A DNA stretch of 64,000 nucleotides, from contig NC_057769.1 in NCBI RefSeq assembly GCF_010389155.1, positions 20,522,735 to 20,586,734 of the forward strand, given 5' to 3'. The DNA is from Erigeron canadensis (taxonomy: Eukaryota > Streptophyta > Magnoliopsida > Asterales > Asteraceae). This document shows positions 1-8,283 of the stretch, piece after piece. The position numbers and the translations under genes were made by a program. Numbering within the stretch: position 1 is the stretch's first letter; the number at the start of each line of letters is the position of its first letter. The notes beneath the pieces are model-generated. The model worked only from the letters and a program-made list of their open reading frames with translations, did not search any database and was not told the origin of the DNA.

Positions 1-579
1 GGTAGAAGAAACTCTAAGGCCTCAAGAGATGCTGATCTGAATACATTCATTCCTATGGACACTTCAAAGTCTCTTACCAAGGTTGTAACAAGAAAAACTG
101 GCGAGACTGCTACTGAAAGCAGAACAATGGAAACATCTGAACAAGGCATTGGTTCTGATGATGTCCAGTTTCTGGTTAAACAAGCTCAGACAAGGGAAAG
201 ATATGAAGCCTTCGTACATGGCAAAGCTGATGTCAGAAAAATAATAAGTGTAGAAATTGAAGGCATTCCTGATGATCCCAAGTTTGAAAAGTTTTCAGTG
301 AAGTTGTTCAGGGAAGAAAATTTCACTGATGAAAGGCCAGCATGTACAATTCATGCTTTTGGAATGACAGAGTTAAAAGAGATTGGTGAGTTTTTCAAAG
401 GTAAAACGTCATTTTCCAGGGCAGAGATAGCTTTTATGAAGAGAATCAAAAACAAATTCCTCAAAAAGAAGCAAATGGAAGCTGATCTGGGAATGACTAC
501 AGAACAAGGTTCACCACCACAACCCCAGAGAAAGGCCACTGAAGAAGCGTCTGGACACATTGAAAAGAGAATGGCATGA
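1..579 (+). CDS. C-terminal part of an ORF from a plus-strand LTR element (5' end outside window)
   Basis: The frame is open from base 1, so the ATG at 55 is probably internal and the protein enters from outside the window. The visible ~192 residues are hydrophilic, with a Lys-rich patch (around residues 140-160, KRIKNKFLKKKQ) and a Gln/Pro-rich tail. I recognise no domain. The stop at 577-579 is followed by ~270 bp of AT-rich sequence, a purine tract and an LTR-like block, so by position it is the last ORF of a plus-strand LTR retrotransposon, as ORF3 is in E0. A host gene is possible but less likely. Confidence 0.5.
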   Translation, partial: GRRNSKASRDADLNTFIPMDTSKSLTKVVTRKTGETATESRTMETSEQGIGSDDVQFLVKQAQTRERYEAFVHGKADVRKIISVEIEGIPDDPKFEKFSVKLFREENFTDERPACTIHAFGMTELKEIGEFFKGKTSFSRAEIAFMKRIKNKFLKKKQMEADLGMTTEQGSPPQPQRKATEEASGHIEKRMA

Positions 580-850
580 CTCTTTTATCATTTACTTGTA
601 ATTGTATTTTTATAAAGTTGTAACTTGTCACCAGTTGATGTCTGTAAATATAAGTTGCAAGCTTTATGTTCTCACAAGTATTTGATCAGATTAAGTCTAG
701 AAACTAAAATGTACAAACTGGGAACACTGATGATCTATAAAGTGGCTCTCCAGTAATTCAAAATTAGACTTAGTCATTTTTTTAAAAGGATTTTTCAAGG
801 ACAAACTTGTATATGTAACAGCTTGAAAGTCCTTGCATAATTTCTAAACA

Positions 851-863
851 AATAGAGGGAATT
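851..863 (+). promoter_or_regulatory. Candidate polypurine tract of the left-flank element
   Basis: AATAGAGGGAATT immediately precedes TGTTAGG, a typical LTR start. This purine run would prime plus-strand DNA synthesis in reverse transcription. The 580-850 stretch before it is AT-rich, and I see no gene in it. Confidence 0.45.
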
Positions 864-1844
864 TGTTAGGTCCAGATTTACTGGACTCGCTCCAGACGTG
901 AATACTGGAGCCCTCTGAAGATTTGTCCAGAAATTATGTGAAGACCAGTGAACAACTTACTTGTACAGGAATCTAGATTCCACCAGATTTGTTCACTGGA
1001 CTTCACTCCAGTCAAGATCTTTCCACTGAAGAACATTCTCACTGAAGTCTGAAGAAAGAAGTCTGACAAATAGTGGAGCTCACTGGAAGACTTACCAGAT
1101 CTCCTTACTGGAGTTCTTGTCAGTGTTCTAGACCTTACAAGTCTGAACACTGATTACGAGGAATTGAATTTATGCCTTTACATGCCTTTACCCGGAAAAT
1201 CCATTTGTCCTTTGTTAAAAGCCTTACACGGATGTAAAGGTGGTTGGTTAATTAGAAGACAAGTCCTTATCATGTGACTTTATTCTTGTACTTTAATCAT
1301 TGCATTTAAGGAATTAAAGTAATTTCCTTATATGCATGTAACCATATTTGTACAACAAAAAGAATATTATATTTATTCCTTTTGCCTATAAATACCAAGT
1401 CACTTCCTCGTTTAAATTACATACTTTTGCAATTTGGTGCCTTTTCTCGATCTAAACAGTTATACTTCACAACTTTAAGTATTTCGATCAAGGAGTTTAT
1501 TTAGCAAAATTAGATCACTTGTATTTCATAGGTTGTTTAGATACTTACCTTGTAATATCTTGTTCCACAACAACCTTGTATTTTGTTTAACAACAATAAA
1601 TAAAATACACTTGAAAATTACATTGTGTCTCACCATTTACTTTACTTGCTTATCTTTATATTGCTTAAGTACGTATTACTTTATATATATTCTTGCATTT
1701 ATATTTATCGTAATACTAGTCCAATCTAGTGCTTACTTGACGTTTCATACTAGTCCTATCTAGTGATTATTTGACTTGTTGTATTCTACACTTGTGGGTT
1801 AAACCATCGAGTGAGGGACTTCACACTTTGTTTCGGACTAAAAG
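864..1844 (+). mobile_element. LTR-like block of the left-flank element, cut by E0
   Basis: The block starts TGTTAGG after a purine tract. Its first ~290 bp are packed with CCAG...CTGG inverted repeats (for example 872-884 and 891-911). A TATA-like sequence CCTATAAATAC lies near 1384. The 3' terminus is unresolved because E0 inserts at 1844/63242, and no second copy is in the window to define the end. The minor ORF at 1533-1763 is AT-rich noise. Confidence 0.45.
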
Positions 1845-2123
1845 TGTAAAGTATGTAATTGAGCTTTTCTATGTGTTTTAGTGTGTGTTAATGGAGGTTA
1901 TGTGTGTGTTAGTGTGTGTGTAAGTGCTGAGAGAGAAATGTGGAGAGTGGAAAGATTGGATTGCTTGAAATGTGATTAAAGTTACAATAGAAAGCTATGG
2001 AGAGGGCTTTATATACTTACTATACAATTTACACTAGACCCCCTTCCATACTTAAGAGAAATACAAATGAATACAGAACATTATAAACATACAAATCAAC
2101 TACTACAAATTATATTTCTAATA
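1845..2123 (-). repeat. E0 3' LTR
   Basis: This matches 62961-63241 with scattered substitutions and small indels. On the minus strand it starts TATTAG, where the partner starts TGTTAG, and it ends CTTTACA. It includes a TATATA-type promoter motif near 2010-2016. It is bounded outside by the TSD AAAAG and inside by the polypurine tract. Confidence 0.9.
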
Positions 2124-2134
2124 ATCTCCCCCTT
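2124..2134 (-). promoter_or_regulatory. E0 polypurine tract
   Basis: On the minus strand AAGGGGGAGAT directly precedes the 3' LTR. Near-identical tracts (AAGGGGGAGAA) occupy the same place in E1, E2 and E3. Confidence 0.85.
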
Positions 2135-2175
2135 AGTAGTGATTTGTCAAAAATGTATCCCAGATTCAAACGTCT

Positions 2176-3612
2176 TTAGACTCGATTCCTTGGTCTTTTC
2201 TCATGTGGATACCAGAACCAGTTTTCACCAGAAGGTTTATCATCGGGAACCACCATGTTTGCTTCATAGTTTCTCGGAGGAATGTTGTGTGGTCCCAAAA
2301 CATTACTAGGTTCATACTTGATGCAGCATCCTCCTCTTCTCCTCTCGATGTACTTGGATTTCTTAACATTCTTCGCTTCCCTTAACATTCTAATACTCTC
2401 TCTGAATCCCAACCTTTTATCAATCTTGCTGAATACTTTATCGAGGAGAGCTTTCTTCTGATCTGACTCTTCATCTTCGGACAAGCAAAACAAAACATTT
2501 TTGCAGAATTCAAGGGTTCCATCAGAGTAAGAAGCAAGGTCACACGTCTTAAGAAAAATCTTCTTCTTCCTGCTGTTAAGAAATACTACACCAAGAGTTG
2601 GTTTTTCGAGAACATGACCAATGTTTAGTCTTTCTATGTCTTCTGTGTAAAGACTTTGATCTGGATACGGGACATTAATCTTCCTCTTCACCAACTCAAA
2701 TCCAATCTGAAAATCTTCCAATGATGCATGTTGAATGACGCTTGACATGTATCTCTTCACTGCATCAAAGGCAATTAGATCTTCGTGATATCTTCGAATG
2801 GCATTTACGTAGTGGTAGTGGAGGAAAATCAAATCATCCACCGGCAGTAGTTTGAAATGAGCTTCATTGAATCGATAGATGAAGCCATTCTCTCTTTTAA
2901 CATGAAAACAAGGTATTGAGATATGAGTCTTCCGTATCAAGATCACTCTGACAAGCACCACTATTTTGTACTTCCTCTGATCTTCAAGAATGCTTGGATT
3001 ATAGCTATCGGCAAGTTTAAGGAGAGATCTATATTCTTCAACTTGTTTTGGATCCTTAAACTTGTACATAGCAGCAAATTCTGGTCTTCCTACTTTGACA
3101 ACTTTAGTGGCTCCACAGCAGATCGGAAATGCTCTTTCTTCCAAGAAACTTGATTTGATTGCAGCTTGATCTCTGAGGAAGTACCCCCTATTTATAAAGT
3201 TCCATTGCTCTTCTGTTAGTTCTGTGGGGAAGTAGTCGGGAAGTGGTTCTTCTTCAGAAATGATAGCTTCTCTTAGCACTTGTTTAAATGTAGACTTCTT
3301 GAAATCTTGAGAGACAGCATCTGGAGTTTTTCTCAACTCATCAAACCCTTCAAAATCGTTGAAAGAGTATTGCTTAGGAGTAGACAAAGTTAGAATTGCA
3401 GACTCTTCAGCTTGATTCCTTGTTGAAGTACCAGTGGTAAAATTGTCAAGATCATCAAATTCTTCAAACACTGGTTCTTCTGTTGATTTCTGAGTCTCCA
3501 CAAGTTCCGACACATTCAACACAATGTTGTCATTTATAGCTTCTGCGTCAGCCTCTCCTTCAGCAAATTCTATAATGGCCTCATCAACAACTTCTTTCAT
3601 CAACAAATTCAA
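2176..3612 (-). CDS. ORF3 C-terminal domain, 478-codon open segment
   Basis: This is the longest intact piece of ORF3. Residues 1-110 are strongly acidic (many Glu/Asp). Residues ~125-400 look globular, with regular hydrophobic spacing and several Trp/Tyr/Phe. The end is basic, with RRRGG followed by CC near residue 425 and a KRPRNRV terminus. The open frame over 1.4 kb in AT-rich DNA supports real coding history. The ATG at 3612 is probably internal, because coding continues upstream in another frame. I recognise no known domain and no membrane segment. Confidence 0.6.
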   Translation of the reverse strand: MNLLMKEVVDEAIIEFAEGEADAEAINDNIVLNVSELVETQKSTEEPVFEEFDDLDNFTTGTSTRNQAEESAILTLSTPKQYSFNDFEGFDELRKTPDAVSQDFKKSTFKQVLREAIISEEEPLPDYFPTELTEEQWNFINRGYFLRDQAAIKSSFLEERAFPICCGATKVVKVGRPEFAAMYKFKDPKQVEEYRSLLKLADSYNPSILEDQRKYKIVVLVRVILIRKTHISIPCFHVKRENGFIYRFNEAHFKLLPVDDLIFLHYHYVNAIRRYHEDLIAFDAVKRYMSSVIQHASLEDFQIGFELVKRKINVPYPDQSLYTEDIERLNIGHVLEKPTLGVVFLNSRKKKIFLKTCDLASYSDGTLEFCKNVLFCLSEDEESDQKKALLDKVFSKIDKRLGFRESIRMLREAKNVKKSKYIERRRGGCCIKYEPSNVLGPHNIPPRNYEANMVVPDDKPSGENWFWYPHEKRPRNRV

Positions 3613-3634
3613 TATCTTTCTCCTCTCCTTCTAT

Positions 3635-4471
3635 CTATCCCATTCCAAACACTTCTTCCAACCTCTTCCTTATTTCTTCTCTTTGCTCAGCATCTTCAAT
3701 CTCCTGTACATTCAAACCCAATCCTCTCCACATTTCATCAGATCTATCCCTACACTCAGCTAATCTATCAATCTCAGCTTGAACATCCTCACCTCTGTCA
3801 ACATTTCCTCCTTCCCCCATCTCCACATCTACATTACTTACCTCTAATCTTGCCGTATCTACATTCATTTGACCATCTCCTTGGTTCTCCCCCTTGGGGT
3901 GATCATCAGAATTAGGATCATCCCGCCTGGAAGAAACCGAGGCCGGTCGGCAAGACTCCAGAGCAATTAACATAAGCTTAAAAGCAGCAAGTTTGACATC
4001 ATATTCTGCCTTTTGGGATAGTACTTGCTCTTTCAATGCTTCATCTTGACTTGCATGCTCCATTTCACTTTCTCTCAACTCCAGAGCGTTCAACATCCAC
4101 CTATCAATCATAGCAATGTTTTCACCTTCATCCCTCAAGATATCTAGCAAATGTTTGAATGTGTTCTCTTTATCTTGTTGTTTAAATGTTGATGAATTTT
4201 GTAGAGGTGTTGTTGTTGTTTGAAGTGGTGTTGGTGTTTGAGCAGATGGTGGAACCAACCCGGAGGTTGTTGGCACACTTGTGGTGAGACCTAAACTAGC
4301 AGAAGCTGAGTTAGGATTTCCTGCAGATCCTTGGGGTAAACCCTCACCAGCAGTTAGGATTTCCTGCAGATCCTTGGGCTTCACAACTAGAATCAAGGTG
4401 TGTCCTAGACTGTGATAAATCATTGTCTGGGACTTGTTGTTGGCTAACACCTCTAACAACACCGGGGTCAC
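3635..4471 (-). pseudogene. ORF3 middle segment, 278-codon remnant
   Basis: The open piece starts with a Thr/Pro/Ser-rich stretch and continues into a predicted helical region rich in Glu, Leu, Met and Arg (residues ~110-270), ending KRLEEVFGMG. Its neighbour 4344-4724 overlaps it in another frame, and a near-duplicate DNA segment (4315-4340 and 4350-4375, both containing AGGATTTCCTGCAGATCCTT) marks a small tandem duplication at the frame change. It is part of the long ORF3 rather than a separate gene. Confidence 0.5.
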
Positions 4472-4974
4472 TGAGGATGCCCGTTAATAAAGTCTCAGTT
4501 TGATTATGAGAAACAACAGTGTCACCTTGGCGTTCATACTGTTTCTCAGTCTCATTGTTAGGACTGTTGCGTGCGGCTAAAGCTGGCATAATGTTAGCTA
4601 AGGCAGGACTTTCAAGCTGTCTTAGAGGGGTCACACACAGTGGGCCCCTCTCCGCTTGTTCCGGCATCAGTACAAAACTGAGCTTGCTGGTCTGTGTCCC
4701 AAGGTGAACTAGACTCAAGTGCATGAAATGAAGGCGAGAGGTGGGGCTGGTCCTCTCTTATTTCAACACTCTCATCCTCCAAATGAGGAGAGTGTGGTGA
4801 ACGTGGTTGTTCCCCATGTATATCTGAGACTAACTCCTGTTTTGAGGAGTCAGAATGGCTTGGAGATGTTTGTGCATGCAAGAGTTGGGAGCTCTCGACT
4901 TCTACCCTAGAGTTGTCATCCCGGCTAGACTCATTGGTTTCAACTATTGGAGGGCGAACGTTTTCTTTACGCCC

Positions 4975-5760
4975 TTATCCTAGCCCGGACCTCTCAACCT
5001 CTCTGGTATTTTCAACTCCTCCCTCATTCCTTCCTTGTACCTCCGGCACAACCTCATCTCCAGTGCCTAAATCCTCAGAAACAACCTCAGATATCACACT
5101 TGCAATAGTCTCGGTGATATGATCATCATCAAAGTCTGTCGAGGTACCAAAAGATTGATCAACATTGGGTGTACCCGACTCATCTCTTTGTAAGCTTGAA
5201 GAAGAAATAGAATGTCTCTGCTTGTGCTTCTTCTTTGTTATTTTCAACAACCCAGACTTTGATTTGATTCTTCGTGCTTGCATTTTCAATCTTCTCCCAG
5301 GGATGGGAGTGGGAATGGTTGAAGTGGTTTCAAGAATTGTAGATAGTTGTGGTGGAGAAAGAATAGGTTGAATCGGTGAAGAAATAGAAGGAAGTGGTGT
5401 AGAAGGTGTTGTTGGAATAGATGGTGTTGATTGTGATGGTGGCGGTGTTGTTTGAGAAGAAGAAATTGGTGTGATCGGAGTTTCAAATGATACTCGTTTA
5501 GCTTTTCTCCTTGGTTGCACAACAGTCCCCTCACCTCTATCCCCTCTTTTTCTTTTAATACTCCTAGGACCCTCACTTGGCGACCTATGCGCAGTTGGGG
5601 TAGGAGTTTGTCGGCTTTCAGACCCCAGAACCGTGTCTAACCACTCTTTATAAGTCCTAAGATGGGGATTGTTAGCCGGTACAAGATTTAACAAGAATGG
5701 TGGAATAGGAAAAGGTTTTTCAAGCTCACTTCCTGTGCCCTTGAGATTGGATTTATACAT
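4975..5760 (-). pseudogene. ORF3 low-complexity linker, 261-codon remnant
   Basis: It opens with a short hydrophobic segment (PFPIPPFLLNLVPANNP) that appears to end the N-terminal domain. Then comes a basic stretch (KRKRGDRG, RRKAKR, resembling nuclear localisation signals) and a long Ser/Thr/Pro-rich region, with a second basic patch (KKKHKQRH). The low-complexity DNA also produces long shadow ORFs in other frames. Basic patches would fit nucleic-acid binding, but that is inference. Confidence 0.5.
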
Positions 5761-5764
5761 AGCA

Positions 5765-6464
5765 ATTACACATCCAACTTGGGAATTACATCAGTAGACT
5801 CCAGAGCATCTTCAATCAACAATGTGAAGAATCTGATGTAAGGAATATATTTCCTTTCTTGCCCATCTTTGCTTTTTACAACTTAGGCCATTTTCTCCCA
5901 GACAATCTTTGCATAGTCACATTGAACATTATGAGTGACGGCATAATAAAGTGACAAAGAGTGTTTTGTCATGGCATCTATACCTTTCTGGGAGGGCATC
6001 AAGCATGTATTCAGAACATTATACATGGTGTGCTAGAGAGTTGCAACATTCATTCTCTTAAAATCTCTTAGTGATCCTAATTCCCCTTCATATCCAAGGG
6101 TTTGAATTGTAGCCAAGATTTCTTCTATAGATGGCAGTTCTTCATACTCTTCTTGTTCAGGAAACCCGAGGATGGATCTGAATTGTTCCAGATTGAATTT
6201 GCAGAGATAGTATTTTCCTTCAAATTCCAAAGTATATTGGAAGTAGTCTTCAGACTTCTTTCTTTTGTTTGCCTTTGTATATACAATTGATTCCCATAAA
6301 TCAAAGACGTACTTCTCTGGAACTATAGCTCCACTAGTTAGAGCTATATTTAGGGGATGGTGATTCAAGATTTCTGTTATAATCGGGAACTTTGATGCAA
6401 ATGGAATGTGCAAAGCTTGATTAGCTTGCATGTTCATAGAGGTACCTTCTTCGAATATTGACAT
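5765..6464 (-). pseudogene. ORF3 N-terminal domain with two nonsense codons
   Basis: The ATG at 6462-6464 opens 143 codons. The same frame continues through a TAG near 6031 and a TAA near 5885 to about 5765, giving a ~230-residue domain with spaced aromatic and hydrophobic residues (for example FDLWES near residue 55 and FRSILGFPEQ near residue 99). This start lies ~140 nt downstream, in element sense, of the paired stem-loops at 6606-6784. The pattern resembles an uncharacterised domain often found beside Copia genes in daisy-family genomes, judged from memory only. Confidence 0.55.
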
Positions 6465-6605
6465 CTTTTATAAAATTTTAAGAACCTGAAATGAAACCAT
6501 TTTGACCAAAATATTGACCAGAGAAAGAACAAACTTTAGACATCACATAAAAATATACACAAGATAAAAAATTAGACACACTATTTTCACAGACACAATG
6601 TGTCA

Positions 6606-6684
6606 TATATATATATTAAGTATGAGACAACAAAGGTAGTACACAAAGGTGTTCAATACCTTGCTTCTCACCCTAATATATATA
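6606..6684 (-). other. Conserved-loop stem-loop, E0 copy proximal to ORF3
   Basis: On the plus strand, TATATATATATTA (6606-6618) and TGAGA (6623-6627) can pair with TCTCA (6666-6670) and TAATATATATA (6674-6684). The loop contains the core at 6635-6654, which reads GAACACCTTTGTGTACTACC in element sense. An inner AAGG/CCTT pairing is possible. The same loop with a different stem lies at 6715-6784 and in E1, E2 and E3. It ends ~140 nt upstream of the ORF3 start. Confidence 0.7.
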
Positions 6685-6714
6685 AGAAATCATTACAATT
6701 TATAGAATCACATA

Positions 6715-6784
6715 AGTATTTAATGATAAGATAACAAAGGTAGTACACAAAGGTGTTCAATACCTTGCTTCTTACACTAATACT
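6715..6784 (-). other. Conserved-loop stem-loop, E0 copy distal to ORF3
   Basis: AGTATTTA (6715-6722) and TAAGA (6727-6731) can pair with TCTTA (6770-6774) and TAATACT (6778-6784). The core 6739-6758 is identical to that of the neighbouring copy. Relative to that copy the G-C pair of TGAGA/TCTCA is replaced by A-T in TAAGA/TCTTA, a compensatory change. Confidence 0.7.
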
Positions 6785-6885
6785 CATGAAAACTATAAAT
6801 GGACTCACATATATCACATGTACATTTAACAAGACATAGACAAGAAATTTTGGACAAGGAAGCAAAATTTGACCAAAATTAGTTG

Positions 6886-7018
6886 TTTGCCGAGCATACT
6901 GCTCGGCAGATAGTATAAAAGGAAAATTTTGTTCAGAAATATTACAAGCATGGAAAAATGGTTTTGGAACATCTTTTATTCAACCTGTAATATTTGTCGA
7001 GCTTAAACTTCGGTAAAC
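6886..7018. repeat. Two GCCGAG palindromes in the E0 spacer, left of E1
   Basis: At 6886-6911 TGCCGAGC and GCTCGGCA form a perfect 8 bp stem around ATACT. A weaker copy (TTTGTCGAGC...TTCGGTAAAC) lies at 6993-7018. They belong to the array at 37122-37944, which E1 split by inserting at 7038/37111. Confidence 0.75.
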
Positions 7019-7038
7019 AAAAGAAATGTATGTGAAGT

Positions 7039-7383
7039 TGTTAGAAATCCAAAAATAATGATAAATTGTAATTAAGATTGTGGACTTACTTGTTGTTAAA
7101 TCATAGATATATGATAACTAAGGATGAGGAGCTAAATATAAAGTTTAACATGTGTAAGGACTTATAGGATAAATACTCCTCATTCCTTAGGCATCATATA
7201 TATACATGTACATATAACTATTTCAATAACAACCTTCATAATTTCCTTACACCTAAGTCCGTCTCAAAACACACACACACACACACACACACACTCAATA
7301 CACACACTGAACACACCAAGAACACACACACTTACATCCACCATTGTTGAGATCGAATCTAGAGCAGAAATCGTGTTATTACA
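7039..7383 (+). repeat. E1 5' LTR
   Basis: Begins TGTTAGAAATCC and ends GTGTTATTACA. It contains a (CA)n run near 7270-7293 and a TATA-like segment (GGATAAATAC) near 7168. Its partner is 36758-37110. Confidence 0.9.
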
Positions 7384-7385
7384 TG

Positions 7386-7397
7386 TGGTATCAGAGC
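7386..7397 (+). promoter_or_regulatory. E1 primer-binding site (initiator Met tRNA type)
   Basis: TGGTATCAGAGC, two bases after the LTR end, is complementary to the 3' end of plant initiator methionine tRNA, the usual Copia primer. Confidence 0.9.
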
Positions 7398-7579
7398 TAA
7401 ACATCACTTTGATATCGATCCATAACTGTTTTTGATCTCAATTTCATCAAAAATCAAATTCACAAACCGTTTTTCATACCGTCCCCTGTTTCATCATTTT
7501 TCATCGTTTAAATCACATAAAATCATCAATTTTTGTTCAAATTTAGATTCCTTATAGCTTAAAACATAATCCTGTTAAT

Positions 7580-8283
7580 TTATTGTATGACTTTGAAGAT
7601 CTTGTATAAATTGAATTGATGAAGACTCTTTTGAAGCTTTTCTTCTTTGTCTTGAATCTTCAATCTTTTGTCCTTTGAAGCTTTGATCTTTGTCACATCA
7701 TCTTAAGCACTTTTGAGAGTAAACATTTGAATGAGGTTTTGAAAAGTCTCTTATGAAGTAATCATGCTCCCCCTCAATTCATGAGTAATCACGGTCTCTT
7801 CGATTTTTGAAAAGTCTCTTGTTACATCTTGAATGTATATCCTTTTCTTTCGAGATGAATAATCTTCAAGTTGAATTTGGAACCCTTGCAGTTTGGAATG
7901 AAATTGACAAACAAACTTGAAGAAGAATGATGAGTTGATGTCACAAATGAAATTTGAGATAAAAGAACTCCAAATAAACTTGAAAACTTCCAACAAGAAG
8001 CTGAATGATAGTATCTCGGAAAGAAAATCAAGAAAACTTGAAACAACCAAACACAAACTTTTCTCCTTGTCCTTATCAATCATTCTAATTTCTTCTCCTA
8101 ATCAATAATCAATCATACTATTTTCTCCCCCTCATAATGACAAAGTTGGGTACCAATGTCATTATGCAAACATTGATTGATTCGAATGTTAAAAGAAATA
8201 ATCATGACTAAAATCTAGACATTATGCACATGGAGAATTATCAACCATCAAAACATCAATCTAACCAAATAAACCAACCCAAT
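7580..8283 (-). repeat. Inverted piece of 3' spacer replacing the E1 gag N-terminal region
   Basis: From TTATTGTATGAC at ~7580 to ~8283 the plus strand matches E3 47690-48290, which is the minus-strand spacer of E3; the same region lies forward in E2 near 27890-28290. This spacer piece is therefore upside down inside E1. It joins leader sequence on the left (7398-7579) and gag just before the zinc knuckle on the right. The 134-codon ORF at 8224 starts inside the inverted piece, so its first ~25 residues are not gag. The E1 spacer proper breaks off near 15674 at about the point where this piece begins. Confidence 0.75.

Larger units (their letters stand above)
2176..6464 (-). pseudogene. E0 ORF3: decayed extra ORF between pol and the 3' LTR
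   Basis: About 4.3 kb of minus-strand coding sequence survives as consecutive open pieces: 6464-6033, 5760-4975, 4881-4612/4724-4344, 4471-3635 and 3612-2176. The codon usage looks continuous. In-frame stops interrupt the N-terminal domain near 6031 and 5885, and frameshifts separate the rest. The original protein would have been roughly 1,400 residues: a globular N-terminal domain, a Ser/Thr/Pro/Lys-rich middle and a globular C-terminal domain. The position, after pol and ending ~40 bp before the polypurine tract, is that of the env-like ORF of SIRE/Maximus-type Copia elements. I see no signal peptide or transmembrane segment. The N-terminal pattern recalls uncharacterised ORFs next to Copia pol in Asteraceae genomes (from memory). 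The function is unknown. Confidence 0.7.

Noticed and set aside
1533..1763. Hydrophobic 76-codon ORF as a small membrane protein
   Set aside because: AT-rich LTR-like sequence gives Ile/Leu/Phe/Tyr-rich translations by chance, and there is no supporting context.
5286..5576. His/Leu-rich ORF on the minus strand
   Set aside because: Frame-shifted shadow of the Ser/Thr/Pro-rich ORF3 linker.
7386..7397. tRNA gene
   Set aside because: It is only the 12-base primer-binding match to initiator Met tRNA, with no cloverleaf. The same holds at 17623 and 62947.
8224..8283. Real gag start at ATG 8224
   Set aside because: This ATG lies in the inverted spacer segment. The true gag start, as in E2, is missing from E1.
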